Shown here: piece by piece, positions 25,000 to 34,509 of the stretch | Position numbering within the stretch: position 1 is the first letter of the stretch | Layout of the letters: each line of letters starts with the position of its first letter | Source: Gnetum montanum | Lineage: Eukaryota > Streptophyta > Gnetopsida > Gnetales > Gnetaceae | Direction of reading: 5' to 3' | Assembly (NCBI GenBank): GCA_015680685.1 | Contig: MNCI01033545.1 | Span: forward strand, 1 to 64,000 | Length of the DNA stretch: 64,000 nucleotides | Program-made: the position numbers and the translations under genes | The notes under the pieces: generated by a model | The model's input: only the letters and a program-made list of their open reading frames with translations | The model's database searches: none | Told to the model about the DNA's origin: nothing

Positions 25000-25004
25000 T
25001 TGAT
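25000..25004. repeat. E4 target-site duplication, right copy
   Basis: TTGAT, identical to 14962-14966. Confidence 0.9.
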
Positions 25005-26332
25005 CCAATTGAGAATGACCATGGCTAGGACATTTGTGCATTAAGGAGTAGTATCAGCTAATTGGGCATCCAAGTTCCTTGTTTTCATCCTTAGATCTTC
25101 CTTCTCAAGTAGGAAACTCTAGAGCATTTTTGATATTTATCATTAAAAAATTCAAGCATGGTACTTCACCATCTAATAGATTCTGACTCTAAGGACCAAC
25201 ACTAGCTCTTTGCTTCTTTGATGAGCATCTATGGGAATAACTTAAGTTTTTGCCACTCATTTTCTATGTTTTTCAAGGCACATTCATCTTGAAAATCATG
25301 AAGATAATTCTATGGATTAGAGTTATATCCCCCTTTAAATCTAGGGATATTGTTCATGTCTAGCCTTTTGATCCAACCATCCTTCAAGTGCCTTGTTGGA
25401 ATATGTACTACCTCTACAATATTAAGCATACTTTGGGTAGCTATTAAAGGCTCATTGAGGCCTTGATCATGGTGCCTACAATACCCTCTACTACCCCTTC
25501 ATTCATGGCAATGTGCCTCTCTTGAATGTCTATACCCTTGTTCTTGCCTTTCCTGATGGTCATTTTGGTCATTTTGATCATCTTGGTCTTGTCAGTTAGT
25601 TTGGTCACCTCCATCATGGTCTCACCTCTTGCAGTTATAATTAGAGCCAAAAGAAGAATATGATGATGATGAGGAGGAGGAGGAAGAAAAATGAGGACTA
25701 GCACCATCATGATGCCTACTACTACCTCTTTGGTGATTGCAACCACGATCACGATCTTGTTTCTTGTCCACATCCTTGCCTTGAATTTCCTCTTTGGATT
25801 CTTCTTTGTCATTGGATCCATTCTTACTAGAGCCAAGATTGTGAATTGTGGACTACAAGTTTTGGTTTTGACCTCTATCACTAAAGTCAAAGAGAGGAAT
25901 TTCACTAAATGGAAAAACCCTAGAGAAGGATTCCCCACCATCATTTTGGTATAGTAGGAATGGGGAATCATTAAATCCTTTTCCCTTCATGAATTCATGA
26001 TGTTGCTCTAACTGGCGATCCTAGAGACGTTGTGCCTCTATGGGATGATAATCCTTAGCATCACTGTCTTACACAACATACTCAACATGATGTTCCTGAA
26101 GACCCAAACAGATAAATTCTTGGTAAAGCATTGTAGGAACAAATTGATCAAGCGGCAACACAATGTTGCCCTCCATGTCACACCACCGCAACTATTCATC
26201 CTGATGTAGGATGAAGGTGAAATTGGGTATATACTCATTAGAATGAGCATATACCATCTAATATTGCTAAGGCACCAACTAATGAGCTTTATCAGACTTG
26301 GGTAGAGAATCGCTCTTGTGAGAAGAAGACAT
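25005..26332 (-). pseudogene. gag: E3 gag, N-terminal part
   Basis: N-terminal half of the E3 gag, separated from the rest by E4. The start ATG is 26332-26330 (MSSSHKSDSLPKSDK, like E4). Then the charged and low-complexity region (about 25850-25600, open in two frames) and the gag domain with IKRLDMNNIPRFKGGYNSNP (25375-25315) and STMLEFFNDKYQK (about 25170-25130). Stops at several positions. Confidence 0.8.
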
Positions 26333-26471
26333 TTTATGTTAGAAAAATAAAAATCACAGTGTGCTTCTAAATACTGTTGTAGTAATCTTAAGATGTGATA
26401 TGACTCTAAGGTTCATTTCAATGATTTAAATAATTTCACTAGGTCCTAAATAGTGCATAAAACAACCAAAA

Positions 26472-26492
26472 GGTCCCTGGCAACAGTACCAA
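26472..26492 (-). other. E3 tRNA primer-binding site
   Basis: Sense TTGGTACTGTTGCCAGGGACC, adjacent to the 5' LTR. It fits tRNA-Asp with transitions at CpG positions (GCGCC to GTACT, CCGG to CCAG). Confidence 0.75.
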
Positions 26493-27302
26493 TGATGAGG
26501 GGTGAGGTACCCCTACGTCCAACCATACAAATCACTAAGGCATTTATGCACAATTGGGTTGAATTTCATGGACCTATAGTTCTCCAGTACACTAGTTCTT
26601 TTAGGAAGTGAAATGGGCATTGAGAATGTTCATTGTCTTCCCAACTATACTTGTGAAGTTCAAGGGAATGGTTTAAATGTAGTTGAGGTACATGATTTTT
26701 TTTATTTTATGTTTTATAATTTTGATCACCTACAACAAGAATGAAAGGTAAAGTAATTTAAGATCTAATTCATCTATTACCTAGCTAGCCTAACACAAGT
26801 AACCGTCCCACTTTCTTGGACATGTCTTGAACACATATAGTGTTATTGGGCTACCAAACATTAGGCGTTGCCAAGTTACCAAGTACTATATGTATGCTTG
26901 AAGTGATTGCGCTTGTGTTCATTCACTGCTAGAAAGTAATTTCTTAATTCAAATGCATTGAAGTAAAGTGCATGAAAGTAAAGTACATTAAAAGAAACAT
27001 TAATCTATTCTCAACACTGCAAGGATTGTCAAAAGAGTTCATTTTTATTCTTGTCACATTGCTGCACTCAGGTACATCAATGCTCAAACAAAGAATCGTA
27101 CACACTTAGACTCCTTCTGTGGGCACTTAGAAAATATTCTAACTTTGGAGAAAATAAACTACAAGAGCTTCACTATTCTAACTAAAAACTAACAAAAACT
27201 CATGAAAAACTAATGCCAAATTAGGAGCCCAAGAATTATATTTATAGGCCATCATATACCCCCTAATGTCAAATACTCGATGTTGCATCATGCACTTCAT
27301 CA
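26493..27302 (-). mobile_element. E3 5' LTR
   Basis: 810 bp, TGATGAGGGGTGAGGTACC to CACTTCATCA, followed by the AGAAT duplication (27303-27307). It aligns with 7258-8056. Confidence 0.88.
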
Positions 27303-27307
27303 AGAAT
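27303..27307. repeat. E3 target-site duplication, right copy
   Basis: AGAAT, identical to 7253-7257. Confidence 0.9.
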
Positions 27308-27702
27308 GAAAAGTATTTTAAAAAAACTAGGAAATATCAAAGAATTGCAAATGGTTTAAGAAATGGAAAAGTATAAAAGAATGAAAAGATATTAAAAAAT
27401 GTGAAAATTGGTAAGAAATGTGAAAAGGCATAACAAAAAATTAGAAATTAAAAAGAAATTGTAAAAAAAATTGAAAAATGCATATTAATTCATTGATCAT
27501 GATTAGTATCTCCCCCAAGATTGAACTCATGAACAAGTGTTCAAAAAATGGGCCCTAGTTTCCCTAGATCATACACTTGAGGTTTCTCACTTACGATCCT
27601 TAGTGGCTTAGTTTTTCAATTATTGTCCAATGTATTCTTGATGGTAATTAAATTATGATCATCTAAGTCCTTAGTTCCTCTTTATGTTGGTGTATGATTG
27701 TG
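27308..27702 (-). mobile_element. E2 interior, part 2
   Basis: Resumes the E2 interior after E3 and follows E5 from about 39536 to 39935 (CAAGAAATATCAAAGAAT, ATTAGTATCTCCCC and so on). At about 27702 the similarity stops at GTGGTTTA and the sequence switches to E6 gag, which in copy B (46150) has its own longer left extension. Confidence 0.75.
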
Positions 27703-29320
27703 GTTTAATGCATAAGCCACAAACTCCTTGAACTGTGACATTATTGGGTAACAACCTTTTGTAATGGTAGTAGTCATCCCTTGCATCTCTTTTATTTCTT
27801 TTACCTTTTTTCTTCACTCTTCCTTTTTCTTATTTCTCCTCCACAACATTGAGTGTCATTTGGACTTTTACATCAATTGAATCCCACATTTTATCAAACT
27901 TTGTCAAAATTTTAGTAATTGAATTTTGAATGGGAAAGACCTTTCTCTACACTACCTTATCTAGTGATGCTCCTTCATTAGGTTTACATAGGCATATCTT
28001 CTTTATGCATATTAAGGGATCCCTATTATACTCCTTTGTACTTTCTCTCTTCTTTAGTTGAACTTCTTTCTTTGCTACCTAATTAATTAACCTTTCAATT
28101 TGATGGGCTCTTATCTCAAATAATCTCCTTTATGCATAAACCCTAAGACTCTCTTTTGACTTGTTGCAAAGTCTATCTATGACATGGTGTAGTTGCTCCC
28201 TTTAAGAAAAGTCATGGCATAGGCATCTATGACAAAGAGAATAGCATCTTCCCAAGGCTGCCTTAAGGAACTCATGGTTACCTTATCTTCACCCTTGAAT
28301 TTGCTTCCTCAAATTGGACACCCTTGAGTAGGTCTAATAATTTTCATTAAATAATTCCAATGTCATAATCTATTTCCTAATAGACTGCAATTCTAAGGAC
28401 TAGTACCAAATTTTATCTTTTTTGATGATTGTCCTTTTGGAAAATTTTTAGCTTTTTCAATTCCTTCTCAATACTCTGCAAGGTGCATGCATTATGGAAG
28501 ACATGTAAGTAATGTTAAATGTCTACGTTCTAATGTCCCTTAAACTTTGAAATGTCGTTCATATCTAATCTTTTAATCCTGCTATCCCTTTGATGCTTAG
28601 TTAAGATGTAAATTAACTCCTAGATGTTTATCATGCTTCTAGTGATAAGAAATGGTTCAACATAATCATATTGGTTCTTATAGTCCATATCTTAATCATA
28701 TCTTCCTTAGTGTCACTTGATTTTCCTTCTTTCATAATGGTTTTCTTCTTCTTGTTCACATTTAACCTCCCTTCTACTATCCCTGTAATGCTCCCTTCTA
28801 TCATCTTCGCCTTACCTATGATCATTTCCCCTACTACCCTAGCCATGTTCACCCTTGTCAAAGCTTGAAAATGATGCTGAAGAAGTGATGGTGAAGATCT
28901 AGGAGAGTTATGATAGCTTGCTCTCCCCCTATGATCTTTTTGATGCTCTTTTACCTATCTACTAGAAGACCTTGGCCTTGAGGTACCCCTTATTTTGGGT
29001 CTTATTCTTCTCTTACCTTAGTTGCTTACTAAGGTTGAACATAACCAAGGATGATTCATATCATCTCCACTATGGGGTGGAGGATTTTAGCATTGACATC
29101 TACCAAATTGGTACCATGTATCTTTCTTTTTTTATTACAAAGTTAGATGAATGGAAGCCCCCTTCCCTTTGGAAACCTCATAGTAAGCTTTCATGAACTA
29201 ATTCTTGCATAATTGAGACTCCTTGGGTTTGTAATCTCAAGAGATTTCATCAATGGCTTCATAGTTTAGGGCTGCTACATCAAGCCCTAGTTTCATCAAT
29301 CCTACCATGAGCACTGATGA
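27703..29320 (-). pseudogene. gag: E6 gag, copy A (5' part of the element only)
   Basis: Gag of a more diverged member of the family. On the minus strand: KRLDMNDISKFKG (about 28575-28540), a broken gag domain (to about 28290), EYNRDPLI (about 28040-28015), FPIQNSITKILTKFDKMWDSI (27940-27875), then a lysine-rich stretch to about 27800. Full of stops. It is cut at 27702 by the junction with E2. Copy B (45800-47770) retains the C-terminal tail that is missing here. Confidence 0.75.
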
Positions 29321-29660
29321 CACTAATCAATTAGTTGGCAACAAAATGTTTCCCTAGAAGTCTCTACATTGCATCTATTGATTTGGCAAAGTATGAAGGT
29401 AAATTCTGGATGGTAAGGATCTAGATGTTTGTAGACTATTTTTACTTCTTGTTACACACCATTGTTAATGCTTGTAGTCCTATCATGTGCTTTAATTGCA
29501 TCAACAACAAGTGGGGAATTTGCCTTGCAAAAAGAAAACATTGTTAATTCGCAAGTATACTTGAGAATAAAATATTATTATTTTTAACAAATGATAAATT
29601 TTGTTAAGTTCTTACAATGATCCTTGAATAATCCTATCTATCTAAAACATTGGCATTAGG

Positions 29661-29679
29661 TCCCCAACAATAGTGCTAA
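29661..29679 (-). other. E6 tRNA primer-binding site, copy A
   Basis: Sense TTAGCACTATTGTTGGGGA, next to the LTR start. All differences from the tRNA-Asp complement are transitions, consistent with long methylation decay. Confidence 0.65.
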
Positions 29680-30005
29680 TGATGACCAATAAGGTAACTT
29701 TATGCCTAACCATATGAATCACAAGTGTTCATACATAATCTGGTCAAATTTCATGGACTTAACTAAATAGATGTCTTAGATAACCAAGCACTAAGATACT
29801 TATCATTTTCTTCCCAAGCACACTTATGTGAGATCAAGTTGTATGGTTATGTGTGACTAAGGAATATGATCATATTTTTATTATTATTAAAATATTTAAA
29901 GTATTACAATATTAAAGTAGTAATCTACCTAGTGTAAATGTAGAAAGTAAATCTAATATAGCTTAACATGGAGTATCCACTCCTGATTCACCCTACACAT
30001 CTTAA
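29680..30005 (-). mobile_element. E6 5' LTR, truncated, copy A
   Basis: Begins TGATGACCAATAAGG and follows the family LTR through CAACCATATGAATCAC-like and TAACATGGAGTATCCACTCC segments, but stops near 30005 (about 326 of roughly 850 bp). The other LTR end, CATGATTTATCA, is not present. The same truncation occurs in copy B, so it predates duplication. Confidence 0.65.
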
Positions 30006-31394
30006 TTTATCATTCATCAATGAGTAAAAGTATAACCTCTTTTTAAGTGGTTACACTAATGCTCAAAACCATATCTGTTGATTTGAGAAACAAATAAGTT
30101 ACCATCACTCCGATGGTCCTTGAAGATTTACGAACTAGCAGGCAAAAAATATGTAACACATTCTTCTAGTGATAATATTGCAATTAAGATGCTTAATTTT
30201 ATTCTTCTTAATGATCTCAATGTTGTATATGAATAATTCATTATTGAATTTACTTTGAAATTTGTGTTTGTTCAAATTCTGGGTTACTTTTCACATAATA
30301 AATTTTCAATTCTTTTTTGAATGATGTCATGCAAAACCATAATAATATTTAAGTCACTCATGCCATGTACTATTCTTGTTTCTTCATACCTATTAAATTA
30401 GATACTACTTCAATGGTGCATCATGCCATGAATATAAGGTTATTTATACATAAGTATAAGCATATAGTATTGATCAATTATAAGTGGACTCTAGATTTTG
30501 ATGCTTAATATAAAGAATATTTTGAGATTTCTTGTTACATTGAACTTTTTAATCTTCAAAAAATTCTTATATTTAAGTATTAGATTGCTAGCCTTCTTGG
30601 TTTCGTCAGGCATATGGATTTTATTTCCATACCATTTAATAATTATAACTGTTTTTTTAAGGTACAATCCTCTTTATTATAAAGCAAGCAAAAAATCCTA
30701 ACATTTAGCCAACTACATATTATATCTTAACTTTTCTTATTATGAAAAAGTATTTCCTTAATGCATGTTTTCTTTTTCACTTAAGTAAAATGAAGCTAAA
30801 GATAAGAAAAACATGTTGAAGCTTAGGGTAAGGAAAATCAAGCTAATCATAAGAATATTAAAAAATAAATAGTGGTAAAGTGAGAGACCTTCCTACAAAT
30901 TATTTCATATTTACTACAAGAGGTGTTGTTCAGCCTACAATGATAGTTCATATAGAAACTTGATCCTCATCTATCAAAAATAATGTTAACACAAAGATTA
31001 AAAATAATGTTAATAAGTAGTTCATACTTAAAGGTAAAGGTTCTTTATGCAAATTTTTCCTCAAGTAGAAAAATTATGATGAACCAAAATATGTGCTTCC
31101 ATTTTCCAATGAATGTACCTTCTCTAGGTGCTAATTGCTACTTTGTTATAACTTTCCATTCCTATCTTAAATCCATTTGATATTTTGATAATTTAATTTC
31201 AAAAATGGATATTGAAAGCGATGTAAATGTTATCAAGATGAGAATCATATTTCTTAATAACAGTTAATTTTCTCCTAATTTTTCAAGATTAGTTGTATAG
31301 ATGTACATTCACCTTACTAAAAGAATGATTACTTAAGGATTTGAAATCAAAATTGTTCTACAAATTTGATTTGACATCAAATGAAAAGTTGCAT
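30006..31394. other. Unassigned AT-rich sequence, copy A
   Basis: Shared with copy B (48454-49804). No coding features recognised. Bases 30020-30125 resemble 31935-32045: both contain TAACCTCTTT, CTCAAA or CTTGAA, ACTTGAG or ATTTGAG, and ACCATCACTCC in the same order. It could include the lost 5' half of the LINE that follows, but no endonuclease motif was found. Confidence 0.5.
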
Positions 31395-32812
31395 TTGTAA
31401 AATTGGAAAGGACATTTTGGATGAAACAAAAGGAAAAATGTACATTCCGAAAGAGATATGATGGTCAAGTAAATAAGTACAACACACTATCTAAAAAGAT
31501 GGGAAAAATGCTTCAAAGAATGACAAAATCCTAGAAACCAAAATGATAGTCTAATGTACAAAATGGTGAAGGTGAAAAAATTAACACCAACCAAAGCAAA
31601 ATATAAGGCATTAGATGATTTTTATGAGAAGATGGAAACAAATGAAAGAGAAAACCCTATATGCAAATAGGCAAAAATTAGAAACTAGAAATATAAAGAT
31701 AATGACAATGTTAAAAATAATGAAAGAATTTTGGTAAAAGACAAGAAATTTGGATATCCAAAAAATTTAATTTTAAATATTATTAAATGAATAATTTCTA
31801 GTTGGATTCCAAAATCTTGGGGAGATGATGGGAGAACTTCCTTGTTTATTGTTGTTATGAATGAATCAACTAAGAGAGTAAAGGATCATTACTTAGAGCT
31901 TTAATGCTCATCTTTCCAAGCGAGCTCGCGAGAGGGTTAATGGATAAGCACAAGCCTAACCTCTTTGAGTAGCTACATCAAGCTTGAACTCATAACGTCT
32001 AACTTGAGCAATGAGTACCATACCATCACTCCAAATGATGGTCATTGGATAAGTTAAAAAAGAGAATGTGTGATGAGATCCCTTGGTGTGTGTTGTTTGT
32101 ATACAACATTGTATTGGTGAATACAATGTAAATAAATATTGCATCTAAAATGGAAAAGTGAAGACGTTCTCTAGAATCAATATGTTTAAAAAATAGTAGA
32201 AGACTAAACACATGGAATGTAAGTTTAATAATGGTATAAACAAGCATGAAATAGATGTAATAATTCAAAACCAAAGAGCTCTTCAATGTAAATAGTTTTC
32301 CTACCTTATATCAATGCTCCAAGTAGATAATAAAATTGAAAAGGATGTATGAAATAGGATTGAAGATGGATGGTCAAAATGAAAAGAAGTTAGTGATATT
32401 CTATGCACCAAAGGAATCCCAATAAAACTAAAAGGAAATTTTACAAGATAAAAACCAATTCTACTATTTTATATAGTGGCAAATGTTGTTTCATATAAAA
32501 TAGGCATGAAAAACAAATAAATATGATAGAAATGAAAATGCTTACATAAATGGTCAATGTTAAAAGAATGGTAAATTAGATAAGATAGACATCAAAGAAA
32601 TACTTGCAGTAAATTCTATTTCAAATAAGTTATAAGAATAACATTGTAAAAATATTACATAATGAGTCTACCTCACGATTCTAAGAAAGCCCCCAAAAGG
32701 AAGACCACAAAACACATAGAGAAAAAAAATAATTGAAGATAATATTGAAAAATTATTAATCGGAAAGTCAATCCCACTTTGTTGGGACAAGGCTGGGATG
32801 AAAATGATTATG
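31395..32812 (+). pseudogene. RTE-type LINE remnant, copy A
   Basis: Dead non-LTR retrotransposon on the plus strand. Readable protein blocks: GKDILDETKGKMYIPKE (about 31410-31460), then AKYKALDDFYEKMETNE (31598-31648), which matches the endonuclease-RT linker of plant RTE elements. Next come ERILVKDKK (about 31723-31750) and, after about 400 unassigned bases, KTKHMECKF (32190-32216), NRIEDGWSK (about 32350-32376) and TKGIPIKLKGNF (32405-32440), the RT C-terminal part. A late block RKPPKGRPQN lies near 32690. The 3' end reads TTGGGACAAGGCTGGGATGA (32782-32801) with a degenerate GAT-type tail. Many stops. Copy B (49805-51245) is collinear. Confidence 0.75.
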
Positions 32813-32987
32813 GTTGTAAAGATGTACACTAGAATAGTCATCTCTTCTTAGTGATTAGCATGTAATGCGCTCTAAATTTTTCTAATTATTAATATTATTT
32901 TTAAGATATAACACTGCTAGTGGATAAGAGCAATGATAATATAATGTAGAGTTTAATATCTTAGATAAGGAGTTATACTTAGAAATT

Positions 32988-33003
32988 ATGTTTTTAATTA
33001 GTT
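32988..33003. repeat. Target-site duplication of a micro-insertion, left copy
   Basis: ATGTTTTTAATTAGTT, repeated exactly at 33039-33054. Copy B has this 16-mer once (51420-51435) with nothing inserted. Confidence 0.85.
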
Positions 33004-33038
33004 CATCATCATCATCATCCTAGACTTATCCCAATAAT
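33004..33038 (-). mobile_element. 35-bp 5'-truncated non-LTR retroposon tail
   Basis: Present only in copy A. On the minus strand it reads TTGGGATAAGTCTAGGATGA followed by GATGATGATG, matching the 3' end of the nearby LINE (TTGGGACAAGGCTGGGATGA, then a degenerate GAT run). The 16-bp duplications on either side are the signature of target-primed insertion. It is therefore an extreme 5' truncation of an RTE LINE or a SINE sharing its tail, inserted after the segmental duplication. Confidence 0.8.
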
Positions 33039-33175
33039 ATGTTTTTAATTAGTTATTATTATAAAATCAAAAAGAGTCATAACTACAACAAAAGCATAAA
33101 TAAATATGAGAAAACTAATCAAATTAAAAAAACACTTGTTTTCATTTTTTTGTTCTTTTGGATAGGGTTTAGAAA

Positions 33176-33252
33176 GGGGGGGTGGGGGGGTGGTCATGGT
33201 GGGCTGGGGGAAGTGGGGAGGAAGGGAGGAGGGGAAAGGAGATGGAGGTGGG
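33176..33252 (+). repeat. G-rich tract, copy A
   Basis: About 77 bases, nearly all purine on the plus strand, with two runs of seven G and further runs of four and five G, in sequence otherwise mostly A and T. Several G runs are spaced closely enough to form a G-quadruplex. Conserved in copy B at 51556-51627 with small changes. Confidence 0.8.
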
Positions 33253-33365
33253 ATATTAAGGAAATAGTGGAACTCGAAACAATTTGATTATAAATACATT
33301 CAATACATAACCAACATGATACTTTAGAAGAATATATAAAGAACATAACAATGTTAAATAACTAG

Positions 33366-33475
33366 TGGCTATGTCAATGTTAAATTCTTATGGGCATATA
33401 ACTTAGTATAGCTCATATTTATGACTTGGGTTTTTGAGGTTAAGACTCTTACCACTAAGCTAACATCTCATTTTT
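33366..33475 (-). mobile_element. SINE-like tRNA-derived fragment, copy A
   Basis: On the minus strand TTAGCTTAGTGGTAAGAGTC resembles a pol III A box with tRNA-like context (complement of 33444-33463). A weak B-box equivalent lies near 33416-33427. Also present in copy B (51741-51860). Short and decayed; could be a chance match. Confidence 0.35.
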
Positions 33476-34080
33476 AGCTTAATGATAATAATGTTTTACT
33501 AATTGTTCTCATTTAATATAATAAAAGAATAATTTATTCCTCATTAAGATTCCTAATAGTAGTTATTCATAAACTCAAATGACTAAGAAGATTATTTGGA
33601 AAACATTTACATCTAGGTTGCTTAGAGAAAGGAAACCCTTCTAATATTAAAAAAATTCAATGACTTGTTTTTTATTTGTACTTGACTTAGTGTGTTAAGA
33701 TATGAATCTATGCTCCTTTTAACAAAAAATGTGTTAATAAAAAATATTTAAAATATATAAATTTCATTATCGACTTGTAATTTATGGTTAAATTACTTTT
33801 TATCCATTCAACTTTTAATGGCTTGAAAAATATGTAAATTTCATTGTTAACTTAATAGTTAACTTTAAAATGTTGATTTCTAAAATGCAATTGAAAAATA
33901 CAAAAGCTAATGTAGAAAGAATATTAAATTTAACAATTAGATTTAAAATGTTGGTTTCAAAAATGAATTTAGAAAAACCTTTAAAAGTAAAAAAAAAAAA
34001 CCAACTCAAAAGCACTACTAAATCAAGAAGTTAGATTTTAAGAAAGCAAATTAAATTTAGAAACTCGATTTTAAAAAAGC

Positions 34081-34112
34081 ATACTGAGAGATAGCGAACG
34101 ATCTCTCAGTAT
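34081..34112. promoter_or_regulatory. 12-bp perfect inverted repeat at the SAUR promoter, copy A
   Basis: ATACTGAGAGAT (34081-34092), an 8-base loop AGCGAACG, then ATCTCTCAGTAT (34101-34112). The right arm overlaps the TATA box. In copy B the arms are 11 bp perfect (52463-52473 and 52484-52494). It could be a dimeric factor site or a hairpin; no known element was matched. Confidence 0.7.
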
Positions 34113-34117
34113 AAATA
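34110..34117 (+). promoter_or_regulatory. TATA box of SAUR pseudogene
   Basis: TATAAATA, 94 bases before the start codon. Identical in copy B (52492-52499). Position and sequence fit a plant core promoter. Confidence 0.75.
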
Positions 34118-34203
34118 AACACCGGTTAGAAAATTAAAGAGGAAATGCTCAATATCATTTGCATTAAAGAGGAAGTGCTGGGTATAATCTGTTAGGAGTA
34201 AGA

Positions 34204-34509
34204 ATGGCAAAGACAATGGCGAAAGATTTTAAGGAAGGTAATGCTCAAGGAGCGAAGTTCCTTTGTACGTTGGATCAGAGGATGATGCAGAGCGTGGAAA
34301 TTCATATACTAAGCCATCCTCTGATGAAAGAAACGCTGAACTACTTTACAGAAGTTGAATCTCATGCAGATGGCGGTGTGAGACTGATTTGCAGCGTAGA
34401 ATTGTTTCAGGAGATTTTGCATTAGGTTGATACCAACAATCCTTCATCCTTCCGCATCAGCCTTGAGGATTTGCTGTCAAAATCTTTTGAAGATAGAGGC
34501 AGGTCATAA
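34204..34509 (+). pseudogene. SAUR-like auxin-response gene, broken copy A
   Basis: Damaged duplicate of the gene at 52587-52946. The start MAKTMAK is shared. Compared with copy B it has a one-base insertion near codon 7, a 10-base deletion, a 32-base deletion removing the segment before PLYVG, and a 14-base deletion before VEIHILSHPL. As a result the YVG block is read out of frame and the frame is restored at VEIH. A T-to-A change creates a premature TAG (34423-34425), where copy B has Leu after EILH. Coding similarity continues to the original stop at 34507-34509. An upstream ATG at 34147 is closed by TAG before the start. The TATA box and palindrome are intact, so transcription is possible, but a working SAUR domain is not. 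Confidence 0.85.

Larger units (their letters stand above)
7258..27302 (-). mobile_element. E3, full-length Ty3/gypsy (Athila-like), interrupted by E4
   Basis: A complete but dead LTR retrotransposon on the minus strand: 3' LTR 7258-8056, non-coding 8057-10106, integrase, RNase H, reverse transcriptase and protease remnants 10107-13650, gag 13900-14966 and 25005-26332, primer site 26472-26492, 5' LTR 26493-27302. Without the nested E4 it is about 10 kb, in the usual range for this lineage. Both ends carry the 5-bp duplication AGAAT. It inserted into E2, an element with the same terminal and primer-site motifs. Confidence 0.9.

Noticed and set aside
25444-25971. 175-codon minus-strand frame, Lys/Met-rich
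   Set aside because: It is one frame of the E3 gag low-complexity region. The true gag frame (with SSSSSSSS and HHDGASPH) is offset.
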